9,452 nt of DNA from Spirochaetia bacterium. GTDB lineage: Bacteria > Spirochaetota > Spirochaetia > PWKH01. Position numbers and translations under genes: made by a program. The first letter of the stretch is position 1, and every line of letters starts with the position of its first letter. This document shows, piece after piece, positions 1-7,256 of this stretch. The DNA is taken from assembly GCA_021736545.1 (NCBI GenBank), contig JAIPFS010000040.1, positions 1-9,452 on the forward strand, in the 5' to 3' direction. The notes under the pieces are model-generated. The model made no database searches. It was not told where the DNA came from and saw nothing but the letters and a program-made list of their open reading frames with translations.

Positions 1-752
1 ATACAAGTTATTACGGTATGCCTCTTATTCGCGACGGAGAAACTTTCGGCACATTGGAACTACTGTTTAAGGAAGAATTTGTTCCCAAAGATGATTGGTT
101 ACATCAAATCAATACCATCAAGAATCAAATTTCCCTTGCCTTTGATAAATATTTTCTATTTGATGAAATATATACTTCAAAAAAGAAATTGGAAGAGGCT
201 TATGATTCCACATTGGAAAGTTTTGCAAAGATTCTTGAATTCCGGGATAAGGAGACAGAAAACCACACAAGCAGAGTAACAGAAAAAGCTATTTCGTTTG
301 CCGAATATTTAGGTCTTTCTGAACAGGATATCACGAATATACGAAGAGGGTCTCTGCTGCATGATATTGGAAAACTTATTGTACCAGATAATATTCTGCA
401 CAAACCGGGTGCATTAAACAAACGAGAATGGGAGATCATGAAAAGTCACACTACCCTGGCATATAAATCACTTCAACATATCTCCTTTCTTCAAGATGCA
501 GTGACGATTCCTTACAGTCACCATGAGCACTGGGATGGTTCAGGTTATCCTTTAGGCCTGAAGGGGAAACAAATTCCTCTTTATGCAAGAATTTTCAGCA
601 TTATTGATGTTTGGGATGCTCTATCAACGAGCAGACCTTATAGAAAAGCCTGGAATAATGAAAAAACCATCACATATATGAAAGATAATTCGGGGAAATT
701 TTTTGATCCGGAATTACTGAATGATTTTTTCAGTATGATGGAAGAAACCTGA
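1..752 (+). CDS. GAF-HD-GYP domain protein, 5'-truncated by window edge; probable cyclic-di-GMP phosphodiesterase
   Basis: The frame is open to the left edge (first full codon at base 3) and reads T-S-Y-Y-G before the first ATG at 18, so that ATG is probably internal. Numbering from it, residues 1-45 look like the last strands and helix of a GAF domain, 46-66 like a signalling-helix linker, and 66-244 form an HD-GYP domain. Its hallmarks are visible: H83, HDIGK at 115-119, HHE at 168-170, DGSGYP at 173-178 and D197 in an IIDVWDALS segment. HD-GYP proteins are cytosolic metal-dependent phosphodiesterases that hydrolyse c-di-GMP to pGpG or GMP; the GAF domain would carry the sensory input. All metal and GYP residues are intact, so it is probably active. 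The ligand and any further N-terminal domains lie outside the window. It converges on the AraC-type gene and has no evident link to the xylose genes. Confidence 0.93.
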   Translation, partial: TSYYGMPLIRDGETFGTLELLFKEEFVPKDDWLHQINTIKNQISLAFDKYFLFDEIYTSKKKLEEAYDSTLESFAKILEFRDKETENHTSRVTEKAISFAEYLGLSEQDITNIRRGSLLHDIGKLIVPDNILHKPGALNKREWEIMKSHTTLAYKSLQHISFLQDAVTIPYSHHEHWDGSGYPLGLKGKQIPLYARIFSIIDVWDALSTSRPYRKAWNNEKTITYMKDNSGKFFDPELLNDFFSMMEET

Positions 753-779
753 GAAAGTATGAAACATACATTATTTCTC
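751..779. terminator. Two-tier hairpin between convergent genes
   Basis: GAGAAA (751-756) pairs with TTTCTC (774-779). Inside, GTATG (757-761) pairs with CATAC (765-769) around an AAA loop, leaving ATTA (770-773) bulged. It begins inside the stop codon of the HD-GYP gene and ends 6 nt before the stop codon of the convergent regulator gene, where a shared terminator is expected. There is no strong T-run on either side, so termination efficiency is uncertain. Confidence 0.5.
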
Positions 780-785
780 ATGTAT

Positions 786-1613
786 CTACTCCCTTTTTAC
801 CGGAATACCGAGAGTCTGAATATACTGTTTACGATAGTTTGAAGGCGATATCCCTGTATATTCTTTAAATACTCGACTTAGGTGAAATTCACTGCTGAAT
901 GAAAGTTTTCCTGCTATCAAACGTATCTGCAAATCTGTGTTTATCAGCATGGATGAGGCTGCTTCTATTTTCAGTTTCATATAGTATTTCATAGGAGTTG
1001 TCTGCATCTTTTTCTTAAACAGGCGAATAAAGTATGATTTATCCAAATAAAGACGCTTTGCAAGCATTTCAAGATTCATGTAACTGAATACATTATTCTG
1101 CATTATGCTTAAAGCACGTTCAATGTGATGATTGGTCTCATCCCCAAGAAAATTCTGTGAATTACCGGAAAAGCTGCCATACAGGAAGGACAGCAGCTGG
1201 TACACCGCAGATTTCTGCAAGTATGGTTTGTTCGACATACCCTTCTCTTTAATCTCTTCAAAAAAGAATCTATAGCTTGTTCCAATAATTGCTCCATGCA
1301 CGGGGTGGAACTTATTCCGCAGTAATTCCCTGATTTCGTCATCATCAGTTTCCAGCTTGAATAAAACGGCATAATAAGAGACGGGTCTTTTAATACTGCT
1401 TGCTATAATAGCATGCTCGGAATGAGGTTCAGTTAAAAACAGCTTACCATTCTGTATCACATGTTTTGCTGCATTATTCAGAAAATATCCTTCGCCCTGA
1501 AGAAAGTAATGCAATTCATAGTCGTTACCTCCATGCTCATGGTGACGACCGTGCCAGCGAAGTTCCTGAACAGATTTCATTTGATAAACAAACACAACAT
1601 CTTTTATTCTCAT
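786..1613 (-). CDS. AraC-family transcriptional regulator with N-terminal cupin domain; candidate xylose-operon regulator
   Basis: This 275-residue protein has the usual length and layout of a cupin/AraC regulator. Residues about 15-90 form a sugar-sensing beta-barrel, with a His-rich start (HGRHHEH at 21-27) and a GEGYF turn. Residues about 163-263 form the DNA-binding domain with two helix-turn-helix motifs, near 181-203 (LEMLAKRLYLDKSYFIRLFK) and 230-262; the second ends in the family signature around F249 to Y260 (TGISPSNYR). It is cytosolic and DNA-binding. It is transcribed divergently from xylBA across 126 bp, the classic position of a local regulator, so I infer that it controls xylBA, probably by activation. 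The ligand is not shown by sequence. The ATG at 1613 has no good Shine-Dalgarno sequence; an in-frame stop lies eight codons upstream, and the next ATG is codon 12. A different sugar, or a role only in its own control, remains possible. Confidence 0.92.
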   Translation of the reverse strand: MRIKDVVFVYQMKSVQELRWHGRHHEHGGNDYELHYFLQGEGYFLNNAAKHVIQNGKLFLTEPHSEHAIIASSIKRPVSYYAVLFKLETDDDEIRELLRNKFHPVHGAIIGTSYRFFFEEIKEKGMSNKPYLQKSAVYQLLSFLYGSFSGNSQNFLGDETNHHIERALSIMQNNVFSYMNLEMLAKRLYLDKSYFIRLFKKKMQTTPMKYYMKLKIEAASSMLINTDLQIRLIAGKLSFSSEFHLSRVFKEYTGISPSNYRKQYIQTLGIPVKRE

Positions 1614-1660
1614 TAAGTCAATTATATATATGTTTTATCAATATTGTCTATTCTCATTTC

Positions 1661-1690
1661 AGCATAAGCGTATGAAAATAAAGATGTCAA
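1661..1690 (-). promoter_or_regulatory. Sigma70-type promoter of the AraC-family gene
   Basis: Read leftwards, a perfect TTGACA -35 box (complement of 1685-1690) is followed after 18 nt by TATGCT (complement of 1661-1666). The expected transcript start is near 1654, giving a leader of about 41 nt before the ATG at 1613. A -10 shifted by one base (TTATGC, 17-nt spacer) is equivalent. The -10 overlaps a CATTTCAG repeat, which would fit autoregulation. Confidence 0.65.
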
Positions 1691-1691
1691 G

Positions 1692-1713
1692 AAGCATACT
1701 GCTTGTAATTACA
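1692..1713. promoter_or_regulatory. Adjacent inverted repeats in the araC-xylB divergent region, possible operator
   Basis: AAGCA (1692-1696) and TGCTT (1700-1704) flank TAC as a perfect inverted repeat. Overlapping its last base is a perfect 10-bp palindrome, TGTAATTACA (1704-1713). They lie between the araC promoter and the xylB ribosome-binding site. No convincing -35/-10 pair for xylB was found on the + strand, which would fit an activator-dependent promoter. The protein that binds here, if any, is unknown. Confidence 0.35.
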
Positions 1714-1739
1714 CGCATTTCAGAAAGGAGAACAGTAAT

Positions 1740-3248
1740 ATGAAATATACTGCAGGTATAGATAATGGCACACAAAGTACAAAAGTACTCATTTATGATT
1801 TCACGAATAAAAAAATTGTTTCATCTGTTTCATCATCCCATGAACTTATAAGCAAGCAGGACGGAACAAGGGAACAGTATGCAGATTGGTGGATAGAAGC
1901 CCTTAGGGACTGTTTTCAGCAAATACCTTCGGATATACGTAAGTCAATAATCGGTATAGGTGTCTCCGGACAGCAGCATGGCTTTGTACCGCTTGATTCT
2001 GATGGGAATGTCATTTATCCGGTGAAACTGTGGTGTGATACGTCAACGTCCAAAGAAGCTGAACGAATGAATATCGCTTATGGCGGTTACGAAAAAATAA
2101 CGCATACAGTTGGTAATCCAATTCTACCAGGATATACTGCATCAAAAATATTATGGCTGAAAGAACAGCATCCAGATGTTTACAGTACTATGAAGACAAT
2201 ACTCCTTCCCCATGATTACATCAATTTTTTCTTAACCGGAAAAACCTGGATGGAATATGGTGATGCTTCCGGCACCGGCTTTCTTGATATTAATAAGCGG
2301 ACATGGGACAAATCTATCCTGGATATTATTGATGATACGAGGGATCTCAGTTCATCACTGCCGCCTTTAATTGAAGCATATGAGATAGGCGGATTTGTGA
2401 GAAAAGAGACTGCAGAAATACTAGGTATACCTGAAGGGATTCCTGTTTCCAGCGGCGGCGGCGACAATATGATGTCAGCCATTGGTACCGGCGTTATCAA
2501 GGATGGTGAACTGGCAATCAGTCTTGGAACATCAGGAACCATGTACGGGTTCAGCAGAAAACCGATAATTGATGAAAAACAGAGACTAGCCGCTTTCTGT
2601 TCCTCTACCGGCGGTTGGCTCCCCCTCCTCTGCACAATGAACTGTACCGTAGGAACTGAGCTCTACCGAAAAATGTACGACTTGGATGTAAAAACCCTGG
2701 ACAAAATAGCTGCTGAAGCAGAACCCGGAGCAGACGGTATTCTGACGATTCCATTTTTCAATGGAGAGAGGACTCCCAACCTACCCTATGGGAAAGGTTG
2801 TCTTGTCGGCATGGATAGTACTAATACCACAAAAGCCAATATGCTCAGATCTTCACTTGAATCTGCTATTTTTGGAATGCTGATGGGCCTTGAGGCATTT
2901 AAAGAGCAGAATTTCACTCCTGAAAGTACCTATTTAGTAGGTGGAGGAGCAAAAAGTCCCCTTTGGCGACAGATAACAGCGGATATTCTTAATTTACCGG
3001 TAAAAACACCTCCCATCGAAGAGACTGCCGCTTTCGGTGGAGCTCTGCAGGTCCTTTGGGCACTTGAATGCAGAAACCGGGAACCGCTTGATATTTCTGA
3101 AATTATTTCAAAGTACGGTCTTCCGGAAAGCTCAGATCCCGTTTTCCCGAATAAAAAAGCAGTAGAGATATATAAGCAGTCATATCAGACATATAAGAGA
3201 TATGTTGAAGCATTAAGTCCACTATTTTCACAAAATGAAGGAGAATAA
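1740..3248 (+). CDS. xylB: Xylulokinase (D-xylulose kinase), FGGY family
   Basis: Xylulokinase phosphorylates D-xylulose with ATP to xylulose-5-phosphate in the cytosol, the second step of isomerase-type xylose catabolism. The 502 residues match the family length. Visible hallmarks are the N-terminal ATPase-fold phosphate loop ([11 protein letters not shown], 6-16), the sugar-binding GVSGQQHG segment (74-81), LPHDY at 156-160, [11 protein letters not shown] at 174-184, and GGGDN at 239-243 with D242 as probable catalytic base. SLGTSGT lies at 261-267, GERTP at 342-346, and the C-terminal FGGY signature [17 protein letters not shown] at 401-417. The GQQH, GDASGT and GGGDN set separates xylulokinase from glycerol- and gluconate-kinase relatives. 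The start is fixed by AAGGAG (1725-1730), 9 nt before the ATG. It is the first gene of a xylBA pair, the reverse of the common xylAB order, and divergent from the AraC-type gene. No truncation is seen. Confidence 0.96.
   Translation: MKYTAGIDNGTQSTKVLIYDFTNKKIVSSVSSSHELISKQDGTREQYADWWIEALRDCFQQIPSDIRKSIIGIGVSGQQHGFVPLDSDGNVIYPVKLWCDTSTSKEAERMNIAYGGYEKITHTVGNPILPGYTASKILWLKEQHPDVYSTMKTILLPHDYINFFLTGKTWMEYGDASGTGFLDINKRTWDKSILDIIDDTRDLSSSLPPLIEAYEIGGFVRKETAEILGIPEGIPVSSGGGDNMMSAIGTGVIKDGELAISLGTSGTMYGFSRKPIIDEKQRLAAFCSSTGGWLPLLCTMNCTVGTELYRKMYDLDVKTLDKIAAEAEPGADGILTIPFFNGERTPNLPYGKGCLVGMDSTNTTKANMLRSSLESAIFGMLMGLEAFKEQNFTPESTYLVGGGAKSPLWRQITADILNLPVKTPPIEETAAFGGALQVLWALECRNREPLDISEIISKYGLPESSDPVFPNKKAVEIYKQSYQTYKRYVEALSPLFSQNEGE
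3238..3243 (+). promoter_or_regulatory. xylA ribosome-binding site inside the end of xylB
   Basis: AAGGAG ends 9 nt before the ATG at 3253, the same sequence and spacing as upstream of xylB. It lies within the last codons of xylB, so translation of the two genes is probably coupled. An in-frame ATG at 3235 lies upstream of this site and has no site of its own, so 3253 is the better xylA start. Confidence 0.85.
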
Positions 3249-3252
3249 GCAT

Positions 3253-4590
3253 ATGAATTATTTTACTGGTGACAAAGAGTTCTTTAAAGGAATAGGCAGG
3301 ATCAATTACGAAGGGCCCAAAACGGATAATCCTTTGGCTTTTAAATTTTATGATGCCGAGAAAATTATCCGTGGGAAGCCGATGAAAGATCATTTGCGAT
3401 TTGCGGCAGCCTACTGGCATTCCTTCTGCGCTGAAGGCAATGATCCTTTTGGAGCAGGTACCATGGATCATCCATGGAAAACTGGAGATGCCATGGAAAC
3501 AGCGAGAAACAAGGCTGATGCCTGTTTTGAGTTTACAACGAAAATGGGAATCCCTTTTTACTGTTTTCATGACATAGATGCCGCCCCGGAGGGTGACTCT
3601 ATTCCAGAAACTGAAAAAAATCTTAAGCAGGTAACTGAATGGCTTAAAGAACGTCAGGAAGCAACGGATGTAAAACTTCTCTGGAACACTGCAAATGTAT
3701 TCACCCATCCCCGGTATATGAATGGGGCTTCTACAAATCCTGATTTTCACGTGCTGAGTTATGCGGCTTCTCAAATTAAAGCAGCCATGGAGAGCAATGT
3801 TTCCCTGGGCGGACAGCACTATGTATTCTGGGGCGGACGAGAAGGCTACATGTCCTTATTAAATACCAATACTAAACGTGAACAGGAACATCTTGCACGA
3901 TTTTTAAGCATGGCTAGGGATTATGGAAGAAAGATCGGTTTCACGGGTACATTCCTTATAGAACCGAAACCCATGGAACCAACGAAGCATCAATATGATT
4001 TTGATGCTGCCACAGTGATTGGTTTCCTCCGTAACTGGGGCCTTGATAAAGATTTCAAACTCAATATTGAAGCTAATCATGCCACTTTAGCATCCCATAC
4101 ATTTGCACATGATCTTCAGACTGCTGCGGATGCAGGCCTTTTGGGCAGTGTTGATGCAAATAGGGGCGATGCTCAGAACGGCTGGGATACTGATCAGTTC
4201 CCATCTAGTGTCTATGATACTGCTGAAGCCATGCTGGTTATTCTCCGCAATGGAGGTTTGGCTCCAGGCGGTTTGAACTTTGATGCAAAACTTAGAAGAA
4301 ATTCAACAGACAGCAATGATCTCTTCCATGCACATATAGGCGGGATGGATACATTCGCTCTTGCTCTACGGACTGCTGATGCCCTCCTAGAGGACGGCAG
4401 ATTAGATCAATTCCGTGATTCTCGATACAGTTCCTTTGATTCAGGCAAAGGCAGGGAGTTTGAAGAGGGCAAACTTTCATTTGAAGATTTACGCAACTAC
4501 GCTGCTGAACATGGAGAACCTGAAAAACGCAGCGGGAAGCAGGAATATCTTGAAAACATAATAAACCAGGTAATGTTCTCCCTCGATTAG
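3253..4590 (+). CDS. xylA: Xylose isomerase, long (class II) type
   Basis: Xylose isomerase interconverts D-xylose and D-xylulose (and glucose and fructose less well) as a cytosolic tetramer using two divalent metals. From the ATG at 3253 the protein has 445 residues, the usual length of the long class with its N-terminal extension. Catalytic and metal residues are all visible: H106 and D109 in FHDID, E237 and K239 in IEPKP, E273 and H276 in IEANH, D301 and D306 in SVDANRGD, D312 and D314 in GWDTDQFP, and D344 in NFDAK. The substrate-pocket segment WGGREGY is at 193-199. The start follows an AAGGAG site and gives the family-like opening [10 protein letters not shown]. Only 4 nt separate it from the xylB stop, so the two form one operon, closed by the hairpin at 4652. 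Function is secure; in vivo substrate preference is inferred from the partner kinase. Confidence 0.97.
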   Translation: MNYFTGDKEFFKGIGRINYEGPKTDNPLAFKFYDAEKIIRGKPMKDHLRFAAAYWHSFCAEGNDPFGAGTMDHPWKTGDAMETARNKADACFEFTTKMGIPFYCFHDIDAAPEGDSIPETEKNLKQVTEWLKERQEATDVKLLWNTANVFTHPRYMNGASTNPDFHVLSYAASQIKAAMESNVSLGGQHYVFWGGREGYMSLLNTNTKREQEHLARFLSMARDYGRKIGFTGTFLIEPKPMEPTKHQYDFDAATVIGFLRNWGLDKDFKLNIEANHATLASHTFAHDLQTAADAGLLGSVDANRGDAQNGWDTDQFPSSVYDTAEAMLVILRNGGLAPGGLNFDAKLRRNSTDSNDLFHAHIGGMDTFALALRTADALLEDGRLDQFRDSRYSSFDSGKGREFEEGKLSFEDLRNYAAEHGEPEKRSGKQEYLENIINQVMFSLD

Positions 4591-4651
4591 AGTCTGATCT
4601 ATTTGTGATAAGAAGTACATTGCACGTCACTAAAACATCATAATAAATACT

Positions 4652-4681
4652 CCGCCAATTCTGCATACAGCAGTTTGGCGG
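4652..4681 (+). terminator. Rho-independent terminator of xylBA
   Basis: CCGCCAA (4652-4658) pairs with TTGGCGG (4675-4681). An inner CTG (4661-4663) can pair with CAG at either 4668-4670 or 4671-4673. A short T-run and AT-rich DNA follow. It lies about 60 nt after the xylA stop and upstream of the tkt promoter, separating the two units. Confidence 0.7.
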
Positions 4682-4764
4682 TTTAATCATATAACTGCTT
4701 ATTATCATTTTGCATATCTATTCTAAAACAACAGCATCCGTAGATTCATCTTGTGTCCCTGCCT

Positions 4765-4793
4765 TTGAACAAACAAATTTTTTTGTTTATAAT
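4765..4793 (+). promoter_or_regulatory. Near-consensus sigma70 promoter of tkt, with an inverted repeat in its spacer
   Basis: TTGAAC (4765-4770), a 17-nt spacer and a perfect TATAAT (4788-4793) predict a start near 4800 and a leader of about 37 nt. The spacer holds a perfect 7-bp inverted repeat: AAACAAA (4771-4777), four T, and TTTGTTT (4782-4788), the last base of which is the first base of the -10 box. The repeat could be an operator, or chance in an A/T-rich spacer. Confidence 0.75.
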
Positions 4794-4836
4794 ATGGTAT
4801 ATTTCATAATCTATAATAATAGTAAGGGGTTTTTTT

Positions 4837-6834
4837 ATGCTTAATAGAGATTTAGCCAATGCTGTAAGAATTTTAAGTATGGATGGCGTTCAGAAAGCAA
4901 ACTCAGGACATCCCGGGGCACCCATGGGTATGGCAGAAATAGCTGAAGTTCTGTGGAGAAAGCATTTGAAGCATAATCCGAATAATCCAAACTGGATTAA
5001 CAGAGACAGGTTTATTCTTTCCAACGGACATGCTTCAATGATGATATACTCTCTTCTTCATCTCTCGGGATATGATTTACCCTTGGAAGAATTGAAGAAC
5101 TTTCGACAGTTAGGTTCAAAAACTGCAGGCCACCCCGAATATGGTCTCACTCCCGGCGTTGAAACAACCACAGGTCCTCTGGGACAAGGGTTTGCAAATG
5201 CTGTTGGGGCAGCACTGGCAGAGAAGATACTTGCATCATATTTTAATAAAAAAGATTTCCCGATTATGGATCATTTTACTTATACATTTTTAGGTGACGG
5301 CTGTCTGATGGAGGGTGTTTCTCATGAATCAGCCTCGTTGGCTGGAAATCTGAAGTTGGGTAAACTTATTGCTTTATACGACAGCAATGGGATATCCATA
5401 GATGGAGAGACGAAAAACTGGTTTATTGACGATACTGCAGCACGATTCAGATCCTACGGATGGCAAGTTATAGATAATATAGACGGCCACAATAGCAAAG
5501 AGATTGATGATGCTCTTACTGAGGCCAAGAAAGAGACTGAAAAACCTACTATTATCATATGTACAACAACCATAGGATTCGGTTCTCCGGCAAAATCTGG
5601 AAAAGCTTCCTCCCATGGTGCTCCATTAGGGGAGGATGAAGTAAAAGCTGCAAGAAAAGCTTTAGGCTGGAAACATGAGGAAGCTTTTTTCATTCCCGAT
5701 GAGATTTACACTGCCTGGGATCATCGAATAAAAGGTAATGAAGATGAGAATGCATGGGAAAAATTATTCTCCAGGTACGCCGATGCATATCCCGAAGAAG
5801 CTGAAGAATTGACGAGAAGATTCTCCGGAAAACTCCCTGAAAGAACCGACGATGTCATTCTCAAGTTTGCTGAAGAGGAACAGAAAAAGCTGGGTAAAAC
5901 AGCTACAAGGAAGGCATCGAAAGCGGTTCTTGATACGGCAGCTCCCCAAATTCCTGAGCTGCTTGGTGGTTCAGCAGATCTTTCACCATCCAATTTAACC
6001 CTTTGGGACGGAGCTGAAAGCATTACTGGAGATAATGCTCGAGGTAATTATATAAGATTCGGGGTCAGAGAATTCGGCATGACGGCGATTATGAATGGGG
6101 TCTCACTGCATGGAGGTTTTATTCCATATACAGGAACTTTTTTAATATTTATGGAATATGCCCGAAATGCTGTCCGCATGGCTTCACTCATGCAGACTCG
6201 TTCAATATTTGTGTATACGCACGATTCAATTGGTCTGGGAGAAGACGGACCTACACACCAGCCGGTAGAACAGCTGACCTCTCTTCGAACTACACCTCAT
6301 CTCTCTAGCTGGCGCCCTGCTGATGCAGTAGAAACTGCTGTTGCTTGGGGAGAAGCACTGAAAAAGCATGATGGTCCTACGGCACTTATTTTCAGTAGAC
6401 AGGGACTGCAGACTATGGAGAGAACTTCTGACCAGATATCTCTGATTAAAAAAGGAGCTTATACGCTATGGGAAAGCAATGGAACTCAGGTTCCTGATCT
6501 AATTCTCATTGCTACGGGTTCTGAATTGGAACTTGCATACGAATCTGCAAAAGCTGTTTCTTCTGATTTCATAAATGTTCGTGTTGTATCCATGCCTTCT
6601 CCCGATACATTTGACAAACAGGATAGTGCATATCAAGAACAGGTACTGCCGGCTGCTTGCAGAAAGCGTGTTGCAATTGAAGCTGCTCATAAGGATTACT
6701 GGTATAAGTATACTGGGCTTGACGGCGCTGTTGTTGGAATGGCTTCTTTCGGTGAATCCGCACCAGCTCCTGAACTCTTCAAAAAATTCGGATTTACTGT
6801 CGAAAATGTAGTAAAAACAATTAAAGCCCTCTAG
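4837..6834 (+). CDS. tkt: Transketolase
   Basis: Transketolase moves two-carbon units between sugar phosphates with thiamine diphosphate and a divalent metal. It turns xylulose-5-phosphate plus ribose-5-phosphate or erythrose-4-phosphate into glycolytic intermediates. At 665 residues it is full-length. Domain order is the thiamine-binding pyrophosphate domain (about 1-325), the pyrimidine domain (about 345-525) and the C-terminal domain (about 545-665). Visible residues are H25 in GHPGAPMG, H65 in SNGHAS, the GDGCLMEG metal motif from G153 with D154, N184, H260, catalytic E412 in REFGM, H462 in THDS, and D470 to H474 in [10 protein letters not shown]521 should contact substrate phosphate. The start follows AAGGGG (4824-4829) by 7 nt. 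It sits downstream of xylBA with its own strong promoter, suggesting housekeeping expression that also serves xylose breakdown. Confidence 0.97.
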   Translation: MLNRDLANAVRILSMDGVQKANSGHPGAPMGMAEIAEVLWRKHLKHNPNNPNWINRDRFILSNGHASMMIYSLLHLSGYDLPLEELKNFRQLGSKTAGHPEYGLTPGVETTTGPLGQGFANAVGAALAEKILASYFNKKDFPIMDHFTYTFLGDGCLMEGVSHESASLAGNLKLGKLIALYDSNGISIDGETKNWFIDDTAARFRSYGWQVIDNIDGHNSKEIDDALTEAKKETEKPTIIICTTTIGFGSPAKSGKASSHGAPLGEDEVKAARKALGWKHEEAFFIPDEIYTAWDHRIKGNEDENAWEKLFSRYADAYPEEAEELTRRFSGKLPERTDDVILKFAEEEQKKLGKTATRKASKAVLDTAAPQIPELLGGSADLSPSNLTLWDGAESITGDNARGNYIRFGVREFGMTAIMNGVSLHGGFIPYTGTFLIFMEYARNAVRMASLMQTRSIFVYTHDSIGLGEDGPTHQPVEQLTSLRTTPHLSSWRPADAVETAVAWGEALKKHDGPTALIFSRQGLQTMERTSDQISLIKKGAYTLWESNGTQVPDLILIATGSELELAYESAKAVSSDFINVRVVSMPSPDTFDKQDSAYQEQVLPAACRKRVAIEAAHKDYWYKYTGLDGAVVGMASFGESAPAPELFKKFGFTVENVVKTIKAL

Positions 6835-6872
6835 AGTGTTCAGCATGTTCACAGTTGTTTTTACAAAAAGAT

Positions 6873-6909
6873 AGAGCCGAATTTCTTTTTTCACTGAAAG
6901 ATCGGCTCT
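6873..6909. terminator. Hairpin between tkt and tRNA-Leu; T-run on the leftward side
   Basis: AGAGCCGA (6873-6880) pairs perfectly with TCGGCTCT (6902-6909). A further TTTC/GAAA pairing (6882-6885 with 6896-6899) lies inside. Rightward there is no T-run after it, but leftward the stem is followed by ATCTTTTTG. It therefore looks better as a second terminator for transcripts coming from the tRNA side than as the tkt terminator. Confidence 0.6.
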
Positions 6910-6938
6910 CTCTGTAACTCTCTATTATAAAATTGTTT

Positions 6939-6970
6939 TTAAAAAAGCTCCCAAACGGGAGCTTTTTTAA
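6939..6970. terminator. Bidirectional rho-independent terminator for tkt and tRNA-Leu
   Basis: A perfect 14-bp inverted repeat has a GCTCCC/GGGAGC core (6947-6952 with 6957-6962), an AAAC loop, and A6 and T6 flanks. Either strand therefore gives a GC stem followed by six T. It lies about 100 nt after the tkt stop and 30 nt beyond the 3' end of the convergent tRNA, so it can serve both. Confidence 0.9.
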
Positions 6971-7000
6971 TGAAATCTTAATTTTTTATTTTTTGCAGTT

Positions 7001-7087
7001 TGCCGGAGACCGGACTTGAACCGGTACAGGCATACTATGCCCGGGGGATTTTAAGTCCCCTGTGTCTGCCAATTCCACCACTCCGGC
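7001..7087 (-). tRNA. tRNA-Leu, anticodon UAA
   Basis: On the minus strand an 87-nt class II tRNA folds cleanly. The acceptor stem is GCCGGAG/CTCCGGC with discriminator A. The D arm contains AATTGGCAGA. The anticodon stem GGGGA/TCCCC holds the loop CTTAAAA, placing UAA at positions 34-36. A long variable arm pairs GGCAT with ATGCC around AGT. The T arm is ACCGG-TTCAAGT-CCGGT. The long variable arm and UAA identify a leucine tRNA reading UUA and UUG. The 3' CCA is not encoded and would be added after transcription. It stands alone, with its own promoter and terminators. Confidence 0.97.
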
Positions 7088-7097
7088 ACTTCGTGAA

Positions 7098-7126
7098 ATA
7101 ATATCCAACTCTTCGAACTTGGTCAA
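7098..7126 (-). promoter_or_regulatory. Promoter of tRNA-Leu
   Basis: Read leftwards, TTGACC (complement of 7121-7126) is followed after exactly 17 nt by TATTAT (complement of 7098-7103). The predicted start is near 7091, only about 4 nt before the mature 5' end at 7087, so the 5' leader removed by RNase P would be very short. Confidence 0.75.
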
Positions 7127-7167
7127 CTCCCGGAAAGATATTTTCCTATTAGGATGATGAGAAATTC

Positions 7168-7209
7168 TTAAGCAGATCCCTGTTTCAGCAAGGATAATTG
7201 TTTGCTTAA
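7168..7209. repeat. Three-tier imperfect inverted repeat in the tRNA-Leu/tatD divergent region
   Basis: TTAAGCA (7168-7174) pairs perfectly with TGCTTAA (7203-7209). Nested inside, ATCC (7176-7179) pairs with GGAT (7192-7195), and CTG (7180-7182) pairs with CAG (7186-7188) around TTT. It ends about 10 nt before the tatD -35 box. No T-run follows, so it is not an obvious terminator; a protein-binding site or an RNA structure is possible. Confidence 0.35.
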
Positions 7210-7218
7210 TCTATTATA

Positions 7219-7247
7219 TTGAACTTTTTTACAGAGTTGAATATGCT
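7219..7247 (+). promoter_or_regulatory. Promoter of tatD, placing the transcript start next to the ATG
   Basis: TTGAAC (7219-7224), a 17-nt spacer and TATGCT (7242-7247) form a plausible sigma70 promoter with the same -35 hexamer as tkt. The expected start is about 7253-7255, which leaves 2 to 4 nt before the ATG at 7257, so the mRNA would be essentially leaderless. Confidence 0.5.
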
Positions 7248-7256
7248 GAAGAGTAT

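Noticed and set aside
18..20. ATG at 18 as the true start of the HD-GYP gene
   Set aside because: The frame is open to the window edge and the residues before and after it read as one continuous GAF strand, so the gene begins upstream.
1644..1676. TTGTCT and TATGAA as a xylB promoter
   Set aside because: The spacer is 21 nt and both boxes are poor, so no + strand xylB promoter is claimed.
3235..3252. Upstream in-frame ATG at 3235 as the xylA start, adding six residues
   Set aside because: It overlaps the AAGGAG that serves the ATG at 3253, has no ribosome-binding site of its own, and the shorter form matches the usual xylose isomerase opening.
3103..3819. 238-codon open frame on the minus strand
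   Set aside because: It lies antisense to xylB and xylA, has no recognisable domain or start signal, and its Cys/His/Arg-rich make-up is typical of a shadow frame.
4604..4630. TGTGA ... TCAC pair after xylA, resembling a CRP site
   Set aside because: The half-sites are 18 nt apart where CRP needs 6, and the place is downstream of the operon, not at a promoter.
5721..6023. 100-codon minus-strand frame within tkt
   Set aside because: It is fully antisense to a well-conserved transketolase, Ser-rich and without motifs, so it is a shadow frame.
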